36,053 nucleotides of DNA from NCBI GenBank assembly GCA_030834415.1, contig JAURFH010000016.1, positions 1 through 36,053 on the forward strand. Direction: 5' to 3'. Source of the DNA: Verrucomicrobiota bacterium (GTDB lineage Bacteria > Verrucomicrobiota > Verrucomicrobiia > Limisphaerales > JAEYXS01). Positions 15,732 to 24,189 of this stretch are shown piece after piece; position 1 is the stretch's first letter, and each line of letters opens with the position of its first letter. The translations under genes were made by a program, and so were the position numbers. The notes beneath the pieces are model-generated. The model saw only the letters and a program-made list of their open reading frames with translations, was not told the DNA's origin and did not search any database.

Positions 15732-17170
15732 TCTTTGAGTTCTTCGCCCAGCACTTGCGAGGCGATGTTGATCTTGCTGCGGAGCGCCTTGACGATGTGC
15801 TCATCGACAGTGTTGGGGCTGATGAAGTCGATGTAGGTCACGCTCTTGGTCTGGCCGATGCGGTGAGCGCGGTCCTCGCTTTGCAAGCGCACTTCCAGGT
15901 CAAAGCTGTTGCTGTAGTAGATGACCGTCTTGGCCTCGGTGAGCGTCAGGCCGTAGCCGCCGGTGCGTGGGTTACCGACAAAGAAGCGCAGCCCACTGCT
16001 GGGGTCCTGGAACTTCTCTACGATCGATTGCCGATCCTCTGCCTCGGTGTCGCCGTAGTAGGTAGCCACGGTGGTCATCCCATACTCCTCTGCCAAGGCC
16101 TTCTTGATGTTCTCGATGTCGCGCCGGTAGTTGGCCCAGATGATGATTTTTCCGTCGCACTCCTCGATGGTGGCCAGCAGCTCTTTGATGCGGTTGTTGG
16201 GCAGGTCAACCTCTGTGCCGTCGTCGTACTTCACGTGGCCGCAGACGATCTGGTGCAGACGCATGATCTGCGTGAGCGCATTCTTGGTGGACATCAAGTT
16301 GCCGTCGATCATCGTGAGCGCCATGAGCTTCATCTGGCTGTAGGCCTTGGCCTGTTCATCAGTGAGTTCGATGTCGCGGCGGATGAACACCTTGTCCGGC
16401 AGGTCCAGGCACTCTTCTTTGGTCACGCGGAAGGAGAAATGGTTGAGCTTCTTCTGCAACTCTTCGAGGTGCCGGTAGCCGACGATCTGCTTGAACGTGT
16501 GTGTGGGCATGCGCCTCTCGACAAGGACCGCGTACCGCGCCTGGAAGGCGTAAAAGCTGTTGTAGTTGAGGCACGTGGGCGAGAGGAACTCGCACTGGCT
16601 GAACAGGTCCAGCGGACTCTTGGTGACAGGAGAGCCCGTAGCGATGCGCTTGTAGCGCGCCTCCTTGCCTGCCTTGATGATGTTCTTGGTGCGCTTGGCG
16701 TTGGGCGTCTTGATGGTGGTGCTCTCATCAATGGCCATGTAGGCGTTGGTCACCCGCAGGAAGGTGCGGGCAAACGCAACGCCCTTCTCGGTGCTGAACG
16801 CCTCGACGTTCATGACCAGGATGCGCAGCGTGTCCACTGCGTTGAGCATCTGGTCCATCTGTTCGCGCTCCGCCTTGCGTGGCGTCGGTGACCAGCAGGC
16901 CATCGTGTAGGGCACGTGCTCAGGCATGTGCTTAGGGATTTCCCCTGTGTACCAATTCCGATACACGCCCTTGGGCGCGACCACCAACATTGCGTTGATC
17001 TTGCCCTTGTCGTAGAGCATCGCTGCGTTGTTGATGAGCATGAAGCTCTTGCCCGTGCCCATGTCTGCAAGGAGCGCGACGTGCGGGTCCTCCCAGAAAC
17101 GCTGCAAAAAGGCCGCTTGGTGCAGGAACGGCTTGTTCCTAAAGGGGTACCGCTCTAAAAAATAATCCAT
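15719..17170 (-). CDS. SNF2-type superfamily 2 DNA helicase/translocase
   Basis: A 483-residue ATPase with Walker A ADMGTGKS (35-42), a DEAH-box-type motif II reading DEST (148-151), motif III ATGSP (177-181) and motif VI QSEDRAHRIGQ (430-440). The RAHRIGQ form is diagnostic for SNF2-family translocases. Compact phage versions like this remodel or translocate on double-stranded DNA and commonly sit beside a RecB-like nuclease, as here (TAATG overlap). The start ATG 17170 is preceded by AAGAAAGGTAGAGAGTC. It is the first gene of a leftward two-gene unit, diverging from the replication operon. Confident on family; the biological role (replication, recombination or defence) is not determined. 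Confidence 0.93.
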   Translation of the reverse strand: MDYFLERYPFRNKPFLHQAAFLQRFWEDPHVALLADMGTGKSFMLINNAAMLYDKGKINAMLVVAPKGVYRNWYTGEIPKHMPEHVPYTMACWSPTPRKAEREQMDQMLNAVDTLRILVMNVEAFSTEKGVAFARTFLRVTNAYMAIDESTTIKTPNAKRTKNIIKAGKEARYKRIATGSPVTKSPLDLFSQCEFLSPTCLNYNSFYAFQARYAVLVERRMPTHTFKQIVGYRHLEELQKKLNHFSFRVTKEECLDLPDKVFIRRDIELTDEQAKAYSQMKLMALTMIDGNLMSTKNALTQIMRLHQIVCGHVKYDDGTEVDLPNNRIKELLATIEECDGKIIIWANYRRDIENIKKALAEEYGMTTVATYYGDTEAEDRQSIVEKFQDPSSGLRFFVGNPRTGGYGLTLTEAKTVIYYSNSFDLEVRLQSEDRAHRIGQTKSVTYIDFISPNTVDEHIVKALRSKINIASQVLGEELKEWIK

Positions 17171-17197
17171 GACTCTCTACCTTTCTTAAAAAGGGGC

Positions 17198-17225
17198 TTG
17201 ACAGCCCTGCGGCCAAGTGTACACT
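17198..17225 (+). promoter_or_regulatory. sigma70-type promoter of the replication operon, possibly bidirectional
   Basis: TTGACA (17198-17203), a 16-base spacer and TACACT (17220-17225) form a good host-type promoter reading into the 17258 gene. The -10 is part of the perfect palindrome AGTGTACACT (17216-17225), so the opposite strand also reads TACACT, which could serve the helicase gene; its -35 match is poor. CTTTCTTAAAA (17181-17191) and TTTTAAGAAAG (17235-17245) are exact reverse complements and supply the ribosome sites of the two divergent genes. Confidence 0.8.
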
Positions 17226-17257
17226 AGCGGCACGTTTTAAGAAAGGAGAGCGTAAAC

Positions 17258-17587
17258 GTGGCAATTGTCTACATCGTTCAGGAGATGCCGAATCACGATC
17301 TGGCCCCTGCAATGCGCTATGGAGATATGAAGGTCTTGTTGCCTTCAAACACCCAAATCGCGTTCAGCACGGTCCCGACCGTTCGGTCCCTGAGGCGCAA
17401 ACTGCGCGACTACAAGGATGGGGACTTCCTGCTTTTGACAGGGGACCCTGTGGCTATCGGCTTGGCCTGCTCGATAGCTGCTTTCTATAACTCTGGCCGC
17501 TACACCGCGCTGAAGTGGGACCGCCGCGAGCGCATGTACATCCCTGTTAAGATTGATATCACTGAGAAAGGAGAAAGCGATGAGTAA
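17258..17587 (+). CDS. conserved phage protein of unknown function
   Basis: A 109-residue soluble protein beginning MAIVYIVQEMPNHDL at a GTG start, with an excellent ribosome site (AAGAAAGGAGAG). Residues about 55-95 contain LLLTGDPVAIGLACSIAAFYNSGRYTALKWDRRERMY, a pattern I associate with conserved phage proteins next to replication genes, but no biochemical role is known to me. It is promoter-proximal in the replication operon, so expressed early. Its 3' end overlaps the next gene by 8 bases. No catalytic motif is evident. Confidence 0.75.
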   Translation: MAIVYIVQEMPNHDLAPAMRYGDMKVLLPSNTQIAFSTVPTVRSLRRKLRDYKDGDFLLLTGDPVAIGLACSIAAFYNSGRYTALKWDRRERMYIPVKIDITEKGESDE

Positions 17588-18137
17588 TCTACGCGACATG
17601 TTTGAGCAGGACGCTGGCGCCCTGCAAGTCAAGAACGAGGACCTGTCCTCCGTTGGTGCTTTGGCCAAGCGCGCCAAGGAATTGGAAAAAGAGATCGAGG
17701 AGATCGACACTATCCTCACCGAGCGCAAGAGCCAGTACCGCAAGCTTCTGGAGGAGACCATCCCTGCGATGCTCCAAGAGCTGGGTCTGACCAAGTTCTC
17801 GATGACCGATGGCAGCGAGATCGTCGTCAAGCCGTTCTACAGCGCCAGCATCCCCGAGGAAAAGCGCGCGCAGGCCTATGAATGGCTGCGTGAGCACGGG
17901 TACGACGACATCATCAAGAACACCGTCTCTGTCCGGTTTGGCCGCAACGAGGACAAGCTGTGCGAGACGCTTCTGAATCAACTGCGTGAGCAAAACTATC
18001 CTGTGGAGCAGGCGCAGAAGATCGAACCCCAGACCCTCAAGGCCTGGGTTCGCGAGCAGGTGGAACGCGGCAACGAGTTCCCCACTGAGCTTTTTGGCGT
18101 CTATGTCGGCCAGAAAGCCAGCATCAAATCGGCATGA
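17580..18137 (+). CDS. conserved phage protein with N-terminal coiled coil, unknown function
   Basis: A 185-residue protein. Residues about 25-65 are a heptad-rich helix (AKELEKEIEEIDTILTERKSQYRKLLEE), likely a coiled coil. Residues 70-100 contain GLTKFSMTDGSEIVVKPFYSASIPEE and the C-terminus holds PTELFGVYVGQKASIK. This architecture is widespread in phages upstream of a putative DNA-binding protein. ATG 17580 is preferred because AGAAAGGAGAAAG lies just upstream; an earlier in-frame start at 17553 has no ribosome site. It overlaps the preceding gene by 8 bases. Function unknown. Confidence 0.78.
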   Translation: MSNLRDMFEQDAGALQVKNEDLSSVGALAKRAKELEKEIEEIDTILTERKSQYRKLLEETIPAMLQELGLTKFSMTDGSEIVVKPFYSASIPEEKRAQAYEWLREHGYDDIIKNTVSVRFGRNEDKLCETLLNQLREQNYPVEQAQKIEPQTLKAWVREQVERGNEFPTELFGVYVGQKASIKSA

Positions 18138-18154
18138 ACCAAGGAAAATGAACC

Positions 18155-18928
18155 ATGAGCAAGAACCAAGTTGCAGTTCAAGAGGAAAAGCAGTACTCCG
18201 TCGCTCTCGCGAGCGACTTCGAGCAAGACGCCAATAGCGGCTTCAACGGCATGGGCCAGGACGACTTCGCCCTGCCTTTCCTGAAGCTGCTGACCAGCAC
18301 CAGCCCCGAGGTTGGCGAGGTCGAAGGCGCGATGCCCGGCTTCATCATGAACAGCGTCAGCGGCGAGTTGTACGACGGCAAGAAGGGCATCACCGTGATC
18401 CCCGTTGCTTACGTGCGCCAGTACATCGAGTGGGCCCCGCGTGGCTCTGGCTCGGGTGCTCCGCAAGCCATCTATCCGGCGACGTCCGACATCCTCACCC
18501 GCACTCATCGCGAGCCGGGCGACAACAAGGACTATCTGGACAACGGCAACTACATCGAGAACACGGCCAATCACTACGTGATGGTCATCAACGACAGCGG
18601 CATCCCGGAGCCTGCGCTGATCGTCATGAAGTCCACCCAGCTTAAGAAGAGCCGCAAGTGGAACACCATGATGCAAAGCACCAAGCTTATGGGCAAGAAT
18701 GGCCCGTACACCCCTGCGATGTACAGCCATGTGTATCGCCTGACCACCCAGGCCGAGTCCAACGACAAGGGCAAGTGGTACGGTTGGGAAGTCGAGCGCA
18801 TCGGCCCGATTGAAGATATCAACCAGTACGCTGCCGCCAAGAGCTTTGCCCAGCAGATCAACTCTGGTGAAGTGAAGGTCAAGCACGAAGCAGAAGGCGC
18901 CGCTGCCGGCGGACCCGCTCCGTTCTAA
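18155..18928 (+). CDS. putative phage DNA-binding protein (possible ssDNA-binding)
   Basis: A 257-residue protein. Residues 30-85 contain GFNGMGQDDFALPFLKLLTSTSPEV and NSVSGELYDGKKGITVIPVAYVRQYIEWAPRG, a conserved block of phage proteins encoded next to primase and polymerase. The last eight residues are small and end in Phe (AAGGPAPF); phage ssDNA-binding proteins often end in Phe, but the acidic tail expected of them is missing. Position directly upstream of the primase would suit an ssDNA-binding protein. That role is inferred from context, and the domain is not one I can name with certainty. Confidence 0.6.
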   Translation: MSKNQVAVQEEKQYSVALASDFEQDANSGFNGMGQDDFALPFLKLLTSTSPEVGEVEGAMPGFIMNSVSGELYDGKKGITVIPVAYVRQYIEWAPRGSGSGAPQAIYPATSDILTRTHREPGDNKDYLDNGNYIENTANHYVMVINDSGIPEPALIVMKSTQLKKSRKWNTMMQSTKLMGKNGPYTPAMYSHVYRLTTQAESNDKGKWYGWEVERIGPIEDINQYAAAKSFAQQINSGEVKVKHEAEGAAAGGPAPF

Positions 18929-19041
18929 GTTCCGGGGCCGAAAGCGGATGCTGGATACGCGCTACTGAAAACAAAAGCCCGGGGATTGCGCACCGGGACA
19001 GACGCAGCGAGTAGGCCCCACCTTTCTTCATAGAGGGTTCG

Positions 19042-20574
19042 ATGACCGACATAACAAGATTCAAGGCGATCTTCAGCGGGCTGGACATCGCCTACGGCAC
19101 GTACAAAATAAAGGCCGAACGTGGAGACGGAAAACAAGCAGGACAGGCAACTGTCGTTCGCAAACCCCCGACCGATGACCTCTGGGTCAAGCACCTCGAA
19201 GGTGTTGAACCGAGTCTGGGCATTATCCCGATCAGGGCGGATAACTCCTGCATCTGGGGCTGTATTGATATTGACCAGTATCCTCTGGACCACCGGGGTC
19301 TCGTTGAGCGGGTCGCGCAGCTAAAGCTGCCCATGGTCGTGTGCCGCAGCAAGTCTGGCGGCGCGCACGTCTTTCTGTTCACCAAGGAGCCCGCCCCTGC
19401 GCGGGATTTCCAGCAGTACCTGAAGAACGCCGCTTCGCTCCTGGGCGAAGCAGGGCGCGAGATTTTCCCCAAGCAAGCCGAGATTCTTGTGGATCGCGGC
19501 GACACCGGCAACTTCCTAAACCTGCCCTACTTCGGCGGGGACAACGGCCTGCGCTACGCCATCAACGCCGACGGCAGCGCCGCTACGCTCGAAGAGTTCT
19601 ATGCGCTCTACGACGCGGCCGTGCAGGATGTGCCGCTTAACTTCCCAGAACCGCCAAAACAGGCCGAAAGCCCCATCAAGGATGGACCACCGTGCCTCCA
19701 GGCTCTGTGCGCACAAGGCTTTCCCGAGGGCACCCGCAACAACGGCATGTTCAACATTGGCGTCTACCTCAAGCGCGTCTACCCGACGGGCTGGGAGGAC
19801 AAGATGGTGGAGTACAACCAGAAAGTCGTCGCGCCGCCCCTGCCCAACAATGAGGTGCAGATTCTCATCAAGCAGGTGGGCAAGAAGGACTACCAGTACA
19901 AGTGCAAGGACTCGCCGCTCAACAGCTTTTGCAACAGCGGGCTGTGCAGGACCCGCAAGTTTGGGATCGGGGCCCACGCGCCGGATGCCGCGCAGATTGC
20001 GAGCCTGTCCAAGTACGCGAGCGAGCCCCCGTTGTGGTTCCTCGACGTCAACGGTAAGCGCATCGAACTCGACACCGAGAGCCTGTACAACCAAGCAGCC
20101 TTTCAGAAGTCCTGCCTGGAGCGCCTCAACGTGGTGCCGCCTACCTTGCGCAAGCAAGACTGGGAGAACCTGCTCAACGCCCTCCTGAAGGAGATGGTGG
20201 AGACCGAGCAGATCACCGTGGCCAGCGAGGACACCAGCGTGACCGGCCGCTTCATGGACCTCTTGGAAGAGTTCACGACGCACATGCAGCAAGCGCTCGC
20301 CCGAGATGAAATCCTGATGGGCCGGCCGTGGACCGATGAAGATGAGGCCCGCACCTACTTCCGAATGAAAGACCTCGAAGCGCACCTGTTGCGCAACAAC
20401 TTCAAGGGCATGACCGCTCCCAAGATGGCGCAGCGCATGCGTGATATCGGCGGCGAGCCCATCAGCCTGTTCCTGAAGAACCGCGCGGTGCGCTGCTGGC
20501 GCATCCCCCGCTACGAGAAACAAGACGCACCGTTTGAGACCCAAACCCAACGCACCGAAGGGAGTCCATTTTGA
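19042..20574 (+). CDS. archaeo-eukaryotic-type primase (AEP superfamily)
   Basis: A 510-residue protein whose N-terminal half matches the AEP primases of the TOTE-conflict/phage type. Seen in sequence: catalytic Asp76 and Asp78 in WGCIDIDQY, the SxSGxH nucleotide-binding motif at 103-109 (SKSGGAHVFLF), and IFPKQAEIL followed by GNFLNLPYFGG (about 141-165), the third conserved region. The C-terminal half has Cys-containing segments (KDSPLNSFCNSGLCRTRKFG) and a helical domain, perhaps the priming or helicase-binding part. It would make primers for the family A polymerase encoded two genes downstream. The ribosome site is modest (GAGGGTTCG). No helicase is fused to it, unlike many phage primases. 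Confidence 0.82.
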   Translation: MTDITRFKAIFSGLDIAYGTYKIKAERGDGKQAGQATVVRKPPTDDLWVKHLEGVEPSLGIIPIRADNSCIWGCIDIDQYPLDHRGLVERVAQLKLPMVVCRSKSGGAHVFLFTKEPAPARDFQQYLKNAASLLGEAGREIFPKQAEILVDRGDTGNFLNLPYFGGDNGLRYAINADGSAATLEEFYALYDAAVQDVPLNFPEPPKQAESPIKDGPPCLQALCAQGFPEGTRNNGMFNIGVYLKRVYPTGWEDKMVEYNQKVVAPPLPNNEVQILIKQVGKKDYQYKCKDSPLNSFCNSGLCRTRKFGIGAHAPDAAQIASLSKYASEPPLWFLDVNGKRIELDTESLYNQAAFQKSCLERLNVVPPTLRKQDWENLLNALLKEMVETEQITVASEDTSVTGRFMDLLEEFTTHMQQALARDEILMGRPWTDEDEARTYFRMKDLEAHLLRNNFKGMTAPKMAQRMRDIGGEPISLFLKNRAVRCWRIPRYEKQDAPFETQTQRTEGSPF

Positions 20575-20810
20575 TGAAGATCGACGGCTTCGACGAAGCC
20601 ATCCTGGGCCCTGCCCTGCTGTGGAATCCCCGCGTGGAGGTTCTGGTCTACGATGCCGAGAAGATTCGGGAAATTCTTATGACTCGCGACGGCATGAGTT
20701 GCGACGAGGCCCGCGAGTACATCGAGTTCAACATCGAAGGCGCCTATGTAGGGGATCGCACCCCCGTTCTGGTCTGGACGCAGGACATGTGGTGGGAAGA
20801 GGATGAGTGA
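20574..20810 (+). CDS. small conserved phage protein, unknown function
   Basis: A 78-residue acidic protein (MKIDGFDEAILGPALLWNPR...). It starts at ATG 20574, which overlaps the primase stop (TGATG), and ends 8 bases inside the UvrD-like helicase gene, so it is translationally coupled on both sides. The segments VEVLVYDAEKIREILM and EAREYIEFNIEGAYVGD recur in phage small proteins near replication genes. There is no motif suggesting enzymatic activity. It could be an accessory factor of the primase or helicase; that is inference from position. Confidence 0.75.
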   Translation: MKIDGFDEAILGPALLWNPRVEVLVYDAEKIREILMTRDGMSCDEAREYIEFNIEGAYVGDRTPVLVWTQDMWWEEDE

Positions 20811-22305
20811 CATCCACAAAATCTTCGGGCCGCCCGGGGCGGGGAAGACCACCTACTTGCTCAACCGGGTACAGCAAGAGCTAGAAGATGGCGTTTCCTC
20901 GGTAAGGATCGGCTACTTTTCTTTCACCAGAAAGGCGGCCAACGAAGCGCGCGACCGGGCCCTGGAGAAGTTTCCCTATCTGCACCCCAAGACCGACTTC
21001 CCGTTCTTTCGCACCCTGCACAGCCTCGCCTTCCACGCCCTGTCCATCAAGGCGGACATGATCATGCAGCCCGAGCACTACCGCGAGTTCGCGGCCCAGG
21101 CTGGCATCGAGATCAAGCTGGCCAGTGAGGATGACGTGGACCTTGCCAAGGCCGACAACCCCATCCTCAACGAGATCAACCTTGCCCGTATCCGGGGTGT
21201 CGATCTGCGTGAGCACTACAACCAGTGCGGCCTCGATATCGAGTGGCACCACTTTGAGTTTGTCGAGCGTACCTATCGCCACTACAAGCGCAGCAAAGAC
21301 CTGCTGGACTTCACCGACCTCTTGGAGATGATCGTCTCCGACCCCGATCGGCTGCCGACCCTGGAGGTGCTGATCGTGGATGAGGCTCAGGACTTGAGCC
21401 GATTGCAGTGGCAAATGGTCGAGGCCCTCGCCAAAAAAGCGAAACGGGTCTTCCTCGCCGGAGACGACGATCAGGCAGTATTTACTTGGGCCGGAGCCGA
21501 CGTCAAGAGCTTCCTGTCCTTCCAGGGCGAGATCACCGTCCTCCAGCAGTCCTACCGCGTCCCCAGTACTGTCCACAAGCTTGCCGACCGCATCGTCCAC
21601 CGCATCCGCGAGCGCCAGCCCAAGGAGTGGCGCGCCAGGGACTTCGAGGGCTCTGTCCTGACCTACTACCGCTTCGAGGACGTCTCCCTCGGCGATGAGC
21701 AGTGGCTCATCTTGGCCGCCACCAACTACATGCTCAACCCCATCCATGAATGGCTCAAGAGCCAGGGCGTTCTGTTCGAGCGCGGTGGGGTGCCGAGCCT
21801 GAACATCAAGATGATCCAAGCGGTGCAGAATTGGGAGCGGCTGCGCAAGGGCGAGACTATCTCCGGAGCAGACGTCACAGAAATCTATCGGTACCTCAGT
21901 GCAGACATCGTCGCTCGTGGACACCGGACCTTCAAAGGCGGTGAGCCCGGCGAGCTGTACGACCTCGAAGCACTGACCAAGGACCACGGCCTGCTGGGCT
22001 CTCCGATCTGGCATGAGGCCCTCACCCGGATTGCTGAGGACAAGCGCGACTATCTCATCGCAGTGCTGCGCAGGAAGACCAAGCTGTCCAGCGTGAATCG
22101 CATACGCCTGTCCACGATCCACGGCGCCAAGGGCGGGGAGGCGGACAACGTCTTACTGCTCATGGACCTCTCGCCAAAGTTCGCCAAGGAATACGCTACC
22201 AACGGCGACAACGTGCATCGCCTGTTCTATGTGGGCGTTACCCGGGCTAAGAAATCATTGCACTTAGTGCTACCCCGACACCAAGAAAAAGGATTCCGCC
22301 TGTGA
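20803..22305 (+). CDS. UvrD/PcrA-like superfamily 1 DNA helicase
   Basis: A 500-residue 3'-5' type SF1 helicase. Walker A is GPPGAGKTT (9-17), motif II is VDEAQD (192-197), motif III is GDDDQAVFTWAGA (220-232), motif IV is QQSYRVP, motif V is STIHGAKGGEADNV (about 437-450) and motif VI is FYVGVTRAKKSLHLV. It is shorter than bacterial UvrD (about 720 residues), lacking much of the accessory subdomains, as is usual in phages. In a genome segment with no DnaB-type helicase it is a candidate replicative or recombination helicase. The last codons overlap the GTG start of the polymerase (CTGTGA). Confidence 0.93.
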   Translation: MSDIHKIFGPPGAGKTTYLLNRVQQELEDGVSSVRIGYFSFTRKAANEARDRALEKFPYLHPKTDFPFFRTLHSLAFHALSIKADMIMQPEHYREFAAQAGIEIKLASEDDVDLAKADNPILNEINLARIRGVDLREHYNQCGLDIEWHHFEFVERTYRHYKRSKDLLDFTDLLEMIVSDPDRLPTLEVLIVDEAQDLSRLQWQMVEALAKKAKRVFLAGDDDQAVFTWAGADVKSFLSFQGEITVLQQSYRVPSTVHKLADRIVHRIRERQPKEWRARDFEGSVLTYYRFEDVSLGDEQWLILAATNYMLNPIHEWLKSQGVLFERGGVPSLNIKMIQAVQNWERLRKGETISGADVTEIYRYLSADIVARGHRTFKGGEPGELYDLEALTKDHGLLGSPIWHEALTRIAEDKRDYLIAVLRRKTKLSSVNRIRLSTIHGAKGGEADNVLLLMDLSPKFAKEYATNGDNVHRLFYVGVTRAKKSLHLVLPRHQEKGFRL

Positions 22306-24167
22306 AGACCTTCCCCATGTTTCCCACTCAGACGGAGTGGGTGCCCCCGCAGTCGTTCCCTAACCTCAGCGAAGCCAAGGAGATCGCAATTGACCTCGAA
22401 ACGTCTGATCCGAATATGGAATCTATGGGTCCCGGTTGGCCTCGGGGCGACGGGTTTATTGTTGGTTACGCAGTCGCCGTCGATGGCTGGTCTGGGTATT
22501 TTCCTGTTGCTCACGGCGGTGGCGGCAACCTCGATAAACGCCTTGTGGAACGCTGGATACGGGACGTCCTCGCCACCCCAGCCGACAAGATCATGCACAA
22601 CGCTGCCTATGACGCCGGGTGGCTGGGTGCAAGTGGATTCACCATCAATGGCCGCATCTACGACACCATGCTCGCCGCCCCCCTCTTGGATGAGAACCGA
22701 TTCTCATACAGCCTCAATTCGCTCGGCTTTGATCACCTCAAGGAAGTCAAAAGCGAACAGGCTCTCAAGCAGGCAGCAGCCGATTTCGGTGTCCACCCTA
22801 AAAAGGAACTTTGGAAGCTCCCCGCGATGTATGTCGGGGAATACGCCGAGCAAGACGCAGCGCTGACCCTCAAGCTCTGGCAGTATTTCAAGATCAAGTT
22901 GCGCCAGGAGGAAGTCGAGTCCATCTTCCAATTGGAGACCGACGTCTTCCCGGTGCTGCTTGACATGACCCGCCGAGGCATTCGCTTTGATCGCGACAAG
23001 TGCGAGCAGCTCATCGATCAAATGAAGAAGCGCGAGAAACACCTTCTGCAAGAGATGAAGCAGCAGGTGGGCTCCCAGGTGGACGTCTGGGCCGCGCAAT
23101 CAATCGCCACGGCCTTCGATCGCCTGGGCATTCCCTACAGCAAGACCTCCAACGGTCTGCCCAGCTTCACCAAAGGCTTCCTGGACTCTTGCGAGCACCC
23201 GTTGGCCAAGATGATCGTTGAGGCGCGCGAAACCAACAAGACGCACAGCACCTTCTTGCAGCCCTACCTGGACTTCAGCGCCAAGACAGGCCGCATCCAC
23301 CCGCACGTCAACCAGATGCGCTCTGACGACGGCGGTACCGTCACCGGCCGTCTGTCCATGGCCAACCCCAACCTCCAGCAGGTGCCTGCTCGCCATGAGG
23401 TGATCGGTCCGATGGTGCGTAGCCTCTTCCTACCGGAAGAAGGAGAGCTGTGGGGGTCTAACGACTTCTCCTCCCAAGAACCACGGCTCCTGGTCCACTA
23501 CGCCAACCTTCTGGAGCTGCCCGGGGCCGACGTCATGGTGGACGCCTACCGCAGCGACCCCAACACGGACTTCCACCAGATGGTTGCCGATATGGCCGAG
23601 ATCAAACGCAAGGCCGCCAAGACAATTGGCCTGGGGCTGATGTACGGCATGGGCAAGAACAAGCTGGCCGGGCAACTGGACCTCTCCGTGGACGAGGCCA
23701 GCGACCTCATCGAGCGCTTCCACAAGAAGGTGCCGTTCCTCAAGGGCACGGTCAATGCCGTCATGAAGCGCATTGAACATCCGGCTGCCGGCGGAGCAAT
23801 CCGCACCCTGCTAGGCCGCAAGTGCCGCTTCCCGCTGTGGGAGCCAATGGAGTGGGGCGTCAACAAGGCGCTGCCCCGCGAGCAGGCCGTCATGGAATAC
23901 GGCCAACGGATCAAACGAGCAGGCACCTACAAGGGCCTCAACCGTCTTATCCAGGGGTCGGCCGCAGACCAGACCAAAGCGGCCATGGTGGCCCTGTGGA
24001 AGGCCGGACACAAGCCCATCCTTCAGGTGCATGACGAGGTGGCGCTCAGCGTCAAGGACCGCGCCCAGGCCGAGGAGGCTGCGCAGATCATGGCCACCGC
24101 CGTCCCCCTGCAAGTTCCCAGCCGCTGCGACGTGGAAGTCGGCCCAAGCTGGGGCGAGGCAAAATAA
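22302..24167 (+). CDS. polA: DNA polymerase, family A (Pol I type) with 3'-5' exonuclease
   Basis: A 621-residue replicative polymerase. Exonuclease motifs: DLE at 31-33, NAAYD at 100-104 and YAEQD at 181-185, so proofreading should be active. Polymerase motif A is NDFSSQEPRL with Asp388 and Glu393, a variant of the usual DYSQIELR. The O-helix (436-449) reads R-K-A-A-K-T-I-G-L-G-L-M-Y-G and aligns without gaps to E. coli Pol I R754 to G767. Leu444 therefore occupies the Phe762 position. Motif C is QVHDE (575-579). There is no 5' nuclease domain. The start is a GTG overlapping the helicase stop. It is the last gene of the operon, followed by a terminator. Confidence 0.96.
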   Translation: MKTFPMFPTQTEWVPPQSFPNLSEAKEIAIDLETSDPNMESMGPGWPRGDGFIVGYAVAVDGWSGYFPVAHGGGGNLDKRLVERWIRDVLATPADKIMHNAAYDAGWLGASGFTINGRIYDTMLAAPLLDENRFSYSLNSLGFDHLKEVKSEQALKQAAADFGVHPKKELWKLPAMYVGEYAEQDAALTLKLWQYFKIKLRQEEVESIFQLETDVFPVLLDMTRRGIRFDRDKCEQLIDQMKKREKHLLQEMKQQVGSQVDVWAAQSIATAFDRLGIPYSKTSNGLPSFTKGFLDSCEHPLAKMIVEARETNKTHSTFLQPYLDFSAKTGRIHPHVNQMRSDDGGTVTGRLSMANPNLQQVPARHEVIGPMVRSLFLPEEGELWGSNDFSSQEPRLLVHYANLLELPGADVMVDAYRSDPNTDFHQMVADMAEIKRKAAKTIGLGLMYGMGKNKLAGQLDLSVDEASDLIERFHKKVPFLKGTVNAVMKRIEHPAAGGAIRTLLGRKCRFPLWEPMEWGVNKALPREQAVMEYGQRIKRAGTYKGLNRLIQGSAADQTKAAMVALWKAGHKPILQVHDEVALSVKDRAQAEEAAQIMATAVPLQVPSRCDVEVGPSWGEAK

Positions 24168-24189
24168 AAAGGGCCCCGAGGGGCCCTTA
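24161..24189 (-). terminator. terminator between convergent units
   Basis: AAGGGCCCC (24169-24177) and GGGGCCCTT (24180-24188) form a 9-bp stem with a two-base loop. Read leftwards it is followed by TTTTTATTTT, a proper intrinsic terminator for the small-gene operon. Read rightwards the stem follows the polymerase stop and has only a weak T tract (TTATGCTTT), so rightward termination is likely less efficient. Confidence 0.88.

Noticed and set aside
15755-16891. 378-residue + strand frame opposite the SNF2 helicase
   Set aside because: The - strand frame has all helicase motifs. The + frame is a compositional shadow rich in Val, Ala, Asp and Leu.
18929-19041. Regulatory hairpin in the gap before the primase (CCCGG...CCGGG)
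   Set aside because: Only a 5-bp stem and no T tract or promoter. Nothing convincing in this 113-base gap.
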